NCBI GenBank assembly: GCA_009786735.1
Contig: WQRM01000001.1
Span: 21,156-35,375 of the forward strand
Source of the DNA: Oscillospiraceae bacterium
GTDB taxonomy: Bacteria; Bacillota; Clostridia; Oscillospirales; Acutalibacteraceae
DNA length: 14,220 nt
Reading direction: 5' to 3'
A program made the position numbers and the translations under genes. Positions within the stretch are counted from its first letter, which is position 1. Each line of letters begins with the position of its first letter. Below the pieces are notes generated by a model. That model ran no database searches. It worked only from the letters and a program-made list of their open reading frames with translations, and had not been told where the DNA came from. Shown here piece after piece: positions 1 through 5,179 of the stretch.

Positions 1-2
1 CC

Positions 3-347
3 CTCGCGACAGGCTGCACCAGCCGCATCACCGGCATCCCCGGCGGGCGCGTGGCGACTGATCGGCTTGCGCACTACACCGCCGAAATCGCTGACCTGCG
101 CACGCTGCTTGACCTCAATCTGCGCAAGTGTTTTTGTGAACTCAACCGCCTCACCCGCTATATCAACGGCATTGACGACAGCCAAATTCGGCAGATTCTT
201 TCGCTGCGCTACATCAACGGCTTGCCGTGGCAGCAGATTGCGTTTACCATTGGTGAGCATGACGAGCAGTACCCACGCAAGAAACACAACAGATTCTTGC
301 AAAAGCAAAAAGTGGACGAAAAAGACGAAAGAAATGTGGTAAGATAG
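3..347 (+). CDS. Sigma-70 region 4-like phage transcriptional regulator (5' partial)
   Basis: The frame is open from the left edge of the window, so the true start lies upstream; the in-frame GTG at 51 has no ribosome binding site and cuts into recognisable sequence. The visible 114 residues carry a helical N-terminal part (AHYTAEIADLRTLLDLNL), then DDSQIRQILSLRYINGLPWQQIAFTIG, which matches the sigma-70 region 4 helix-turn-helix pattern (LRYxxGxxWxxIAxxxG). Small proteins of this DUF1492 / ArpU / RinA-like type usually sit just upstream of HNH and terminase genes in Firmicutes phages and switch on late transcription. The C-terminal tail is very basic and charged (KQKVDEKDER). The role as late activator is inferred from family and position; the helix-turn-helix is seen in the sequence. 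Confidence 0.75.
   Translation, partial: LATGCTSRITGIPGGRVATDRLAHYTAEIADLRTLLDLNLRKCFCELNRLTRYINGIDDSQIRQILSLRYINGLPWQQIAFTIGEHDEQYPRKKHNRFLQKQKVDEKDERNVVR
337..345 (+). promoter_or_regulatory. Possible extended -10 promoter for the late operon
   Basis: TGGTAAGAT fits an extended -10 (TGn then TAAGAT, 5 of 6 to TATAAT). It overlaps the last codons of the regulator gene and lies about 70 nt before the HNH start. There is no good -35 hexamer at the proper distance, as expected if an activator is required. Weak evidence from sequence alone. Confidence 0.25.
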
Positions 348-369
348 TAGTGTAGCAAAATATCTAACG

Positions 370-400
370 GCTCCCGGAAATATCCGGGGGCTTACTTTTT
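370..400 (+). terminator. Terminator-like hairpin fused to the HNH ribosome binding site
   Basis: A 9-bp stem (GCTCCCGGA at 370-378 with TCCGGGGGC at 383-391, one G-T pair, loop AATA) is followed by TTACTTTTTT. The T tract runs directly into the GGAGG of the HNH gene at 402-406. It could end transcription of the regulator gene with some readthrough, be subject to antitermination, or act as a 5' mRNA structure for the HNH gene. Confidence 0.6.
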
Positions 401-411
401 TGGAGGCCATC

Positions 412-768
412 ATGCCCTACAAACCCAAACGCCCATGCTCGCACCCCGGCTGCCCTGCGTTGGTGCATGGTCGCTTTTGTGACGAACACACCAAGCAAGA
501 CGCACGCGACTACAACCGTTACCGCCGCGATCCGGCACTCAATAAACGCTACGGGCGCTCGTGGCAGAAAATCCGGGCGACATATCTCTCGGCGCATCCA
601 CTGTGCGAGGTATGCGATAAGCCTGTGCCTGCCGTGTTGGTGCACCACCGTGTGCCCATCAGCGAGGGCGGCACGCACGACTGGCGCAACTTGCAGGCGA
701 TGTGCAACCCCTGCCACAGTGCACACCATGCGCGGGATGGCAGCCGCTGGCAGAATAACCGCAGGTGA
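412..768 (+). CDS. HNH endonuclease, phage packaging-associated
   Basis: A 118-aa protein starting at ATG 412 with GGAGG at 402-406, 5 nt upstream; an earlier in-frame TTG at 400 lies in the T tract and is not used. Zinc-binding CEVC (residues 65-68) and CNPC (98-101) flank the HNH core: VHH at 77-79 supplies the first His, Asn93 (WRNL) the central Asn, and CHSAHH (101-106) the final His. An extra Cys/His set near the N-terminus (C9, C14, C23, H26) may bind a second zinc. Small HNH proteins just before the terminase genes of HK97-like cos phages assist the terminase in cutting DNA at cos sites. The family call is strong; the packaging role is inferred from position. Confidence 0.9.
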   Translation: MPYKPKRPCSHPGCPALVHGRFCDEHTKQDARDYNRYRRDPALNKRYGRSWQKIRATYLSAHPLCEVCDKPVPAVLVHHRVPISEGGTHDWRNLQAMCNPCHSAHHARDGSRWQNNRR

Positions 769-799
769 AACTCGCATACTAACGCCGAGGTGATAAAGC

Positions 800-952
800 A
801 TGGCAAAAGCCGGAATGAGGCGGCCTGACCCAAAAGAGCCGCATGGCACAGAAAGCAATCGCAAGGCGAAGTTCCCGAAGAATGACGCACCGCCTGTGCC
901 TGAACTGCAAGGCAAAGCGAAACACAGCAAGGGCAAAGCAAAGCCCAAATAA
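800..952 (+). CDS. Small conserved phage protein between HNH and terminase (50 aa)
   Basis: ATG 800 is preceded by a strong ribosome binding site, GAGGTGAT at 787-794. The 50-aa product begins MAKAGMRRPDPKEPHGTESN and ends in a Lys/Gly-rich basic tail (GKAKHSKGKAKPK), with a stop at 950-952 just ahead of a hairpin terminator. I recognise the MAKAGMRRP...PHGTESN...PVPE pattern as that of small proteins often found at this spot in Clostridia phages. No function is known to me. The charge suggests nucleic-acid or protein contact, perhaps with the packaging machinery, but this is a guess. Confidence 0.75.
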   Translation: MAKAGMRRPDPKEPHGTESNRKAKFPKNDAPPVPELQGKAKHSKGKAKPK

Positions 953-959
953 CCCAAAG

Positions 960-985
960 GCATCCGCTACATGCGGGTGCTTTTT
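960..985 (+). terminator. Rho-independent terminator after the 50-aa gene
   Basis: An 8-bp stem (GCATCCGC 960-967, GCGGGTGC 973-980, one G-T pair) with loop TACAT is followed by TTTTT at 981-985. An AAAG run before the stem can pair with the T run, so it could also work on the opposite strand. It separates the HNH pair of genes from the terminase unit. Confidence 0.75.
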
Positions 986-1110
986 CGTTGTGGTAGGGGG
1001 CATGTCAATCTCTAGCCGCGCACGGTTCGCGCAACGGCGTCGGAGCAGCGCGCGAAAAATCGCGTAAGTTTTTAGGGGAATAGGCAAATAAGTTTTGAGG
1101 AGTGAGTTTT
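986..1110 (+). other. Non-coding stretch before small terminase; candidate cos / TerS-binding region
   Basis: No supported gene lies here. It holds a G run (GTAGGGGGCATG near 992), a 7-bp inverted repeat (TTCGCGC 1026-1032 and GCGCGAA 1050-1056), and two imperfect direct repeats, TAAGTTTTTAGGGG (1065-1078) and TAAGTTTTGAGGAG (1089-1102), 12 of 14 matching with a 24-nt period. In HK97-type phages of Gram-positive hosts the cohesive-end site commonly lies between the HNH and small terminase genes, which is why I propose packaging DNA here. The second repeat also contains the terS ribosome binding site, so part of the similarity could be coincidence. Confidence 0.3.
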
Positions 1111-1641
1111 ATGGGCAAACGAGGACCACAACCCGGCAGCGGCGGCAGGCCAAAAAAGCCGCTTGCGGAGAAAATCTCCGACGGCAACCCCAGTAAGCGA
1201 CCCTTGGAGGCCATCACATTCCCGGTTATCGACCTGCACGGTGAAGACATGCCGCCACCCAGCGAGTTCCTTACAGCGCGACAACAAAGCGGCAGCACCA
1301 CAAAGGCCGTGGAGATTTACGAAAGCACATGGCGATGGTTGCATGCGCGCAGTTGCGACCATCTCATCCCGCCGCAGGTCATAGAAGCTTACGCGCAAAC
1401 CGCCGCCCGCTGGATTCAGTGTGAGGAAGCCATCAGCACATACGGCTTTTTGGGTAAGCATCCCACCACAGGCGCGCCGATTCAGTCGCCGTTCGTGGCC
1501 ATTGGGCAGTCATTCATGAAGCAAGCAAACAGCCAATGGAGCCAAATCTACCAAGTGGTGCGGGAAAACTGCACGATGCCCATTGAGGGGCGCAGTCCGC
1601 AAGACGATATGATGGAAGCACTGCTCAGTGCCAAAAAATAG
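1111..1641 (+). CDS. terS: Terminase small subunit, P27 family
   Basis: A 176-aa protein starting at ATG 1111, with GAGGAG at 1097-1102, 8 nt upstream. The N-terminus (GKRGPQPGSGGRPKKP...KISDGNPSKRPL) is the basic, Gly/Pro-rich leader typical of Terminase_4/P27 small subunits. It is followed by a helical body (TTKAVEIYESTWRWL, VIEAYAQTAARWIQCEEAI) that forms the oligomerisation core. The small subunit recognises the packaging site on concatemeric DNA and loads the large subunit. Here its partner lies 6.66 kb downstream at 8302 instead of next door, with a modification cassette and accessory genes between. The stop is 14 nt before the ParB-like gene, so it should be co-transcribed with that cassette. 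Confidence 0.88.
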   Translation: MGKRGPQPGSGGRPKKPLAEKISDGNPSKRPLEAITFPVIDLHGEDMPPPSEFLTARQQSGSTTKAVEIYESTWRWLHARSCDHLIPPQVIEAYAQTAARWIQCEEAISTYGFLGKHPTTGAPIQSPFVAIGQSFMKQANSQWSQIYQVVRENCTMPIEGRSPQDDMMEALLSAKK

Positions 1642-1655
1642 CGAGGAGGACACCC

Positions 1656-2147
1656 ATGAAAATCGAACGCAAGCAACTTGCCGAGCTTATCCCGGCAAGC
1701 TACAACCCCCGCCGCGAATTGCAACCCGGCGACCCGGAATTTGAGGCACTCAAGCAGTCAATTGAACAATTCGGCTGCGTGGAGCCCATCATTTTCAACG
1801 CAACTACCGGCAATGTCGTCGGCGGCCACCAGCGGCTGAATGTGCTGCTGGCGATGGGCGAAACAGAAACAGAGTGTGTCATTGTCGAACTTGACCAGGC
1901 ACAGGAAAAAGCACTCAATGTGGCGTTGAACAAAATCACGGGCGCGTGGGATAACGACAAGCTCGATGCCCTGCTGCGCGAGCTACATGACGTTGACTTG
2001 CTGGCGGCCACCGGCTTTTCGCATGAGGAGTACGACGAGTTGATCAACCGCGTGAATCTCGACGATTTTTTCGGCGAAGGTGAGCCGCCTGTGAAAGCAA
2101 GCGACGCCAAGCCAGAGATTTGCCCGCATTGTGGGGGTGAATTATGA
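1656..2147 (+). CDS. ParB-like nuclease/partition domain protein, first gene of the modification cassette
   Basis: A 163-aa protein starting at ATG 1656, with AGGAGGA at 1644-1650. Residues about 1-95 are a ParB N-terminal domain: a YNPRR segment (16-20), a long helix with EALKQSIEQFG, then VEPIIFN and the hallmark GGHQR (56-60), the CTP/nucleotide-binding motif in this superfamily. The C-terminal part (ALNKITGAWDNDKL...) resembles ParB-like proteins of phages that stand beside DNA-modifying enzymes, and ends with a single CPHCG pair (156-160), perhaps half of a zinc site. It is co-transcribed with the deazaguanine genes. In bacterial dpd clusters a ParB/DndB-like protein, DpdB, works with DpdA to insert the base; a similar helper role is inferred. 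Alternatively it is a general phage ParB-like protein unrelated to DpdA. Confidence 0.85.
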   Translation: MKIERKQLAELIPASYNPRRELQPGDPEFEALKQSIEQFGCVEPIIFNATTGNVVGGHQRLNVLLAMGETETECVIVELDQAQEKALNVALNKITGAWDNDKLDALLRELHDVDLLAATGFSHEEYDELINRVNLDDFFGEGEPPVKASDAKPEICPHCGGEL

Positions 2148-2491
2148 GCATTTTGGTTGTCACAAAAAACAGCGTGGAGGGCTATCATCGTTGGCCGGGT
2201 GCGCCTAAGTGCTTGGATTTTCTGTTCCAGCGGCACCGGCATGTGTTTGAAATCAGCTGCGCGTTTGCGGTGGAGGATGCCGACCGCGAGATTGAGATTT
2301 TCACACAGCAGCAGGAAATCCAGCGCCGCATCGCTGAGCAATTTGGCACGCCCGCTGAGTTCGATGACATGAGCTGCGAGCACATCGCGATGTGGCTGCT
2401 TGATCAGTTTCCGGCCTGCGTGAAAGCAAAAGTATTGGAGGATGGTTTTGGTGGAGCAGTTGTCATGCGCAAACCGCCCAATGTTCAATAA
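2144..2491 (+). CDS. Tunnel-fold (QueD/PTPS-like) protein of unknown activity
   Basis: A 115-aa protein whose ATG overlaps the stop of the ParB-like gene (ATGA). I do not recognise a named family, but the motif order matches that of QueD. H15 (EGYHRW) and HRH (31-33) occupy the places of the three QueD zinc ligands (His before the first loop, then HGH). DREIEIF (48-53) lines up with MDFKHIK, SCEHIA (77-82) with TAENIA, and KVLEDG with IIESPG. QueD's catalytic Cys four residues before HGH is not at that position (the nearest is C23, eight before HRH), and the Asp-His pair is missing. It may thus hold zinc and a pterin- or deazaguanine-like ligand but carry out another reaction. A decarboxylase or other tailoring enzyme for CDG is one guess. 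Its position between ParB-like and DpdA supports a part in base modification. Confidence 0.7.
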   Translation: MSILVVTKNSVEGYHRWPGAPKCLDFLFQRHRHVFEISCAFAVEDADREIEIFTQQQEIQRRIAEQFGTPAEFDDMSCEHIAMWLLDQFPACVKAKVLEDGFGGAVVMRKPPNVQ

Positions 2492-3356
2492 TCTAAAGGT
2501 ACATTTCGCGGGCTGTGAGCAGATGGAGCATATTTGCATGGCGCGCGATGCCGGTGTGCAATATTTTCTGTTCTCGTGTTTTCCGTTCATTGCACGACAA
2601 TTTGGCATCAACGGTTTTCCTATCGTTGTGCGCGATTCATTTCCGCCCAAAGAAGTGCAAGCCGCAGGCAAGCATGTCATTATGGACAGCGGCCTGTTTA
2701 CGCTAATGTTTGGCGCACACGCAGCACCGCGCGATGCAAAGTTCGTTTACGCATGGCAGCAGGCGCTGGTTGAGTTCGTAAAGTCCAACAACATCGCCGC
2801 TACCTGTGTGGAAGTGGACTGCCAAAAGATACTCGGCGTGCGCGAGGCGTGGGCATTGCGCGAAACATTGCGCCGCGACCTGCCCAACCGGCAAATCAAT
2901 GTGTTCCATGCCGAAGATGGCAAGGCTGGGTTGGATAGTCTGATTGATTTTAGCGACTATATCGCCATCAGCGTGCCGGAACTTCGCCTGCGCCATGGCA
3001 AAAACTATGCCCAGCATGTGCATCGCTTGGCCAATTACATCAAAGATCGCAAGCCCGGCATTGACATCCATTTGCTTGGCTGCACGGAAGCGAATTTGCT
3101 GCGCAAGTGCAGTTTTTGCAGCACCAGCGATTCGACTTCGTGGCTGTCGTGCGTGCGCTGGGGCAGGATTTTAGGCAAACATGTGAGCCAGCTTGACCCC
3201 GCGTTGCTGCAACGCGCGAAGTCACCAGTGGAAATGATGATTGAAAAATATAGCATTCCCAGCAGCCCGGCTCGCGTGCGCGCCAATATCCTCAATTACG
3301 CATCGGCATATATTCACAAACAACATTACGCCCAACATGCGGGCAATCAAGAATAG
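2451..3356 (+). CDS. dpdA: DpdA-like DNA guanine transglycosylase (TGT superfamily)
   Basis: About 301 aa. GGAGG at 2437-2441 touches the first in-frame ATG (2442), so TTG 2448 or GTG 2451 (6 and 9 nt spacing) are the likelier starts; ATG 2481 has no ribosome binding site. It overlaps the upstream gene by about 40 nt. Motifs follow the tRNA-guanine transglycosylase TIM barrel. VIMDSGLFTLMFG (DSG at 79-81) carries the base-contacting Asp. EVD at 121-123 fits a second substrate Asp. HAEDG (153-157) and YIAISVPEL follow, then HLLGCTE (207-213). SDSTSW around D227 fits the nucleophile region (FDS/FDC in TGT). The usual CxCxxC zinc site of TGT is not seen, but C211, C220 and C223 could form another. 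At about 300 aa it is shorter than tRNA enzymes (about 370-380 aa) and like phage DpdA proteins, which swap guanine in DNA for a 7-deazaguanine. The adjacent queD, queE and folE make DNA as the target far more likely than tRNA. Confidence 0.82.
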   Translation: MEQLSCANRPMFNNLKVHFAGCEQMEHICMARDAGVQYFLFSCFPFIARQFGINGFPIVVRDSFPPKEVQAAGKHVIMDSGLFTLMFGAHAAPRDAKFVYAWQQALVEFVKSNNIAATCVEVDCQKILGVREAWALRETLRRDLPNRQINVFHAEDGKAGLDSLIDFSDYIAISVPELRLRHGKNYAQHVHRLANYIKDRKPGIDIHLLGCTEANLLRKCSFCSTSDSTSWLSCVRWGRILGKHVSQLDPALLQRAKSPVEMMIEKYSIPSSPARVRANILNYASAYIHKQHYAQHAGNQE

Positions 3357-3366
3357 GAGAACGACT

Positions 3367-3708
3367 ATGTATACCCTGCAAAAGACCTTCACCTTCGCGG
3401 CGGCACACCAGCTTGCGCTGCCCTACGAATCCGGCTGCAACAATCTGCACGGCCACAACTGGACGGTGACGGTGCACATGCGCGGCACGACGCTCAACGA
3501 CAGCGGCATGTTGATGGATTTCAAGCACATCAAGGATAAAATCCAAGGCCAGTTTGATCACGCCGTGCTCAACGACATCATCCCACAGCCCACCGCCGAA
3601 AATATCGCCAAATACATTCACGATGAGCTTGCGCCGCTGTGTTATCGCGTGGACATCATCGAAAGCCCCGGCAGCGTGGCGAGTTACGAGGGGGACGCGC
3701 ATGTATAA
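3367..3708 (+). CDS. queD: 6-carboxy-5,6,7,8-tetrahydropterin synthase (QueD)
   Basis: A 113-aa protein starting at ATG 3367, with AGGAGA at 3355-3360. A longer in-frame reading back to 3241 only overlaps dpdA. It converts dihydroneopterin triphosphate to 6-carboxytetrahydropterin, the second step of the 7-deazaguanine pathway. The zinc ligands are intact: H14 in FTFAAAHQL, and H28 and H30 in NLHGHNW. Catalytic residues C24 and the D64-H65 pair (FDHAVLND) are present, as are PTAENIA (75-81) and the pterin-anchoring Glu (E99 in IIESPG). At 113 aa it is slightly shorter than the usual 120 or so. It lies 10 nt after dpdA and overlaps queE by 8 nt. Confidence 0.95.
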   Translation: MYTLQKTFTFAAAHQLALPYESGCNNLHGHNWTVTVHMRGTTLNDSGMLMDFKHIKDKIQGQFDHAVLNDIIPQPTAENIAKYIHDELAPLCYRVDIIESPGSVASYEGDAHV

Positions 3709-4300
3709 TGTGGTTGAGATTTTCAAGTCGCTGCAAGGCGAGGGAGCGAACACCGGCAAGGAGGTTGTGTTCGTGCGCTTTGCTGGCTGCAATTTGGCAT
3801 GCGATTTCTGTGACACCAAGCACAACGATGGCATGAACACGACTGCCGGTGACATCCTGGCGGCTGCGCTGGCACTGCAATGTAGCAACGTCATATTGAC
3901 CGGCGGCGAGCCCCTATTTCGCCCCGGCATCGAAATGCTGCTGCGTGAGCTCAAACAACACGGCTTTTGGTTGGGGCTCGAAACCAACGGCACGATTGAC
4001 CCCGGCGAAACGATCCTAAAGCTGCTGGACTACGTTGCCGTATCGCCGAAAGCTGGCGCACCATGCTTGCTGCCCGGCGTCGATGAAGTGCGCATCGTGG
4101 TCACGCCCGGCATGACAGTTGCGACTTGCCAAAAGGTGCGCGACATGGTGCCAGCTGTACGCTACTATCTCTCCCCCTGCGAACGCGGCGGGGAGTTTAA
4201 TTTTCTCGACACCATCCGGCTGCTTGGGCAGCTCAACGAAAGGACGGAGGACAAATGGCTGTTATCTTTACAAACACACAAGCTGGCCAAGATTGCATAA
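3701..4300 (+). CDS. queE: 7-carboxy-7-deazaguanine synthase (QueE), radical SAM
   Basis: A 199-aa protein starting at ATG 3701 with GAGGGGGA at 3688-3695, overlapping the end of queD. It makes 7-carboxy-7-deazaguanine (CDG) from carboxytetrahydropterin. It opens with the QueE signature SLQGEG (10-15), followed by the radical-SAM cysteines C30-x3-C34-x2-C37 (CNLACDFCD) that hold the 4Fe-4S cluster, and the SAM-binding TGGEP (67-71). Downstream, LETNGT (93-98), VSPK (114-117) and the C-terminal LSLQTHKLAKI agree with the family. At 199 aa it is near the lower end for QueE but looks complete. It overlaps folE by 46 nt, suggesting translational coupling. Confidence 0.95.
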   Translation: MYNVVEIFKSLQGEGANTGKEVVFVRFAGCNLACDFCDTKHNDGMNTTAGDILAAALALQCSNVILTGGEPLFRPGIEMLLRELKQHGFWLGLETNGTIDPGETILKLLDYVAVSPKAGAPCLLPGVDEVRIVVTPGMTVATCQKVRDMVPAVRYYLSPCERGGEFNFLDTIRLLGQLNERTEDKWLLSLQTHKLAKIA

Positions 4301-4809
4301 TGGCAGCCGTGAAAGGCATGCTGCTGGCCATTGGCGAAGACCCCAGCCGCGAGGGACTGCTCGACACCCCGCGCCGTGTGGCAAAGGCCTATCGCGAGAT
4401 TTTCGCGGGCTATCGCCAAGACCCCACCGAGATTTTAAGCACCACATTTGCATGCGAAAAGCCCGGCACGGTCATTCTGCGCGGCATTGAGTTTTACTCC
4501 ATGTGCGAGCATCACATGCTGCCATTCTTCGGCCATGTGGATATCGAATACCAGCCGCGCGGGCGTGTGGTAGGGCTTTCAAAGCTACCCCGGCTGGTGG
4601 AGTGCTTTGCCCGGCGGCTGCAATTGCAAGAGCAGCTCACGCAGCAAATTGCCACCGCGATTCACGAAAACTTGGCCTGCGAATACGTCCGTGTGACCAT
4701 AACTGCCCGACACCTGTGCATGCAAATGCGCGGCGTGCGTAGTCAAAACTCCACCACGCAAACGGTGTTTGATACGCGCGAAATGGTCGAAAGGTCGAAC
4801 TTGCCTTGA
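4255..4809 (+). CDS. folE: GTP cyclohydrolase I (FolE)
   Basis: A 184-aa protein starting at ATG 4255, with GGAGG at 4246-4250 inside the end of queE. It opens GTP to dihydroneopterin triphosphate, the entry step for 7-deazaguanine and folate synthesis. The zinc site is C84 and H87 in MCEHHMLPF plus C155 in RHLCMQMRG; H86 and H153 are the usual catalytic histidines. GEDPSREGLLDTPRRVAKA (27-45), VGLSKLPRLVECFARRLQLQE and the late QNSTTQT stretch are typical. Being last in a dpdA-queD-queE-folE run, it most likely raises precursor supply for base modification rather than folate. No host-type promoter or riboswitch precedes it. Confidence 0.96.
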   Translation: MAVIFTNTQAGQDCIMAAVKGMLLAIGEDPSREGLLDTPRRVAKAYREIFAGYRQDPTEILSTTFACEKPGTVILRGIEFYSMCEHHMLPFFGHVDIEYQPRGRVVGLSKLPRLVECFARRLQLQEQLTQQIATAIHENLACEYVRVTITARHLCMQMRGVRSQNSTTQTVFDTREMVERSNLP

Positions 4810-4814
4810 GCCTG

Positions 4815-4843
4815 TTGTCTTTCGCGGCAGGATATGCGATAAT
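4815..4843 (+). promoter_or_regulatory. Possible sigma-A promoter for the second accessory block
   Basis: TTGTCT (4815-4820) and GATAAT (4838-4843) are 17 nt apart, with TGC just before the -10 (extended -10, TGn). It lies in the only gap over 60 nt within the 1656-8245 block, right before the 95-aa gene. The match to TTGACA/TATAAT is 4 and 5 of 6. Confidence 0.45.
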
Positions 4844-4878
4844 ACCCATATCACTTGAAAAGGAAGGTATGTTCTGAT

Positions 4879-5166
4879 ATGGAATTGACTTTGGGCAGGC
4901 TTGTGGCGACCGCAATGGTCGCGGAACTGGCAGCCGAAAACCACGATTTTAGCAAGCACGTTTGGCAATCATTAACGCGCTATCTCAATTTTGATTGGGG
5001 TGACTTGTGCGATGAAGACAAGGACCTCAACCGCATCGCGCTCGGTCCGGACGGCGGGCGCATCTTCGCTGCCTATGACCACCCCGACCACGAGGATTGG
5101 CGCATTTGGATCATCACCGAGGCCGACCGTAGCGTGACCACCGTGCTGTTTCCATGCGAATATTGA
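4879..5166 (+). CDS. Conserved phage/plasmid small protein (95 aa), function unknown
   Basis: ATG 4879 is used, with AAGGAAGG at 4860-4867 about 11 nt upstream; the nearer ATG at 4869 is out of frame and stops after two codons. The protein has an N-terminal helix (LGRLVATAMVAELAA), then SLTRYLNFDWGDLCDEDKDLNRIAL (31-55) and a C-terminal strand-rich IWIITEADRSVTTVLFP (76-92). I recognise the DWGD-C-EDK and IWIITEADRS-TT-LFP patterns from small proteins common on Clostridia phages, plasmids and conjugative elements, with no assigned function. It is soluble, acidic, and shows no membrane or signal segment. It may be the first gene under the promoter at 4815. Confidence 0.8.
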   Translation: MELTLGRLVATAMVAELAAENHDFSKHVWQSLTRYLNFDWGDLCDEDKDLNRIALGPDGGRIFAAYDHPDHEDWRIWIITEADRSVTTVLFPCEY

Positions 5167-5179
5167 GGAGGAGAATGAT

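Noticed and set aside
364..963. 199-codon open frame on the - strand opposite the HNH and 50-aa genes
   Set aside because: Low-complexity, Cys/Leu/Ala-rich product without a ribosome binding site; it is a shadow of the HNH and small-protein coding.
1002..1067. Short basic frame MSISSRARFAQRRRSSARKIA before terS
   Set aside because: No ribosome binding site, only 21 codons, and composition follows the repeat-rich DNA; more likely non-coding.
1700..2680. Long open frame (326 codons) on the - strand across the ParB-like, tunnel-fold and dpdA genes
   Set aside because: The product has no domain pattern, looks like a reverse reading of GC-rich genes, and lies opposite three well-supported + strand genes with ribosome binding sites.
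2451..3356. Host-type tRNA-guanine transglycosylase (queuosine pathway)
   Set aside because: Too short, lacks the CxCxxC zinc motif, and the HLLGC/SDSTSW motifs and phage context fit DpdA better.
3357..3366. preQ1 riboswitch ahead of queD
   Set aside because: Only 10 nt separate dpdA and queD, and all cassette genes are equally tight, leaving no space for an aptamer; none is seen upstream of the ParB-like gene either.
3554..3700. Upstream extension of the queE frame
   Set aside because: It only overlaps queD in another frame; MYNVVEIFKSLQGEG from 3701 is the normal QueE start and has a ribosome binding site.
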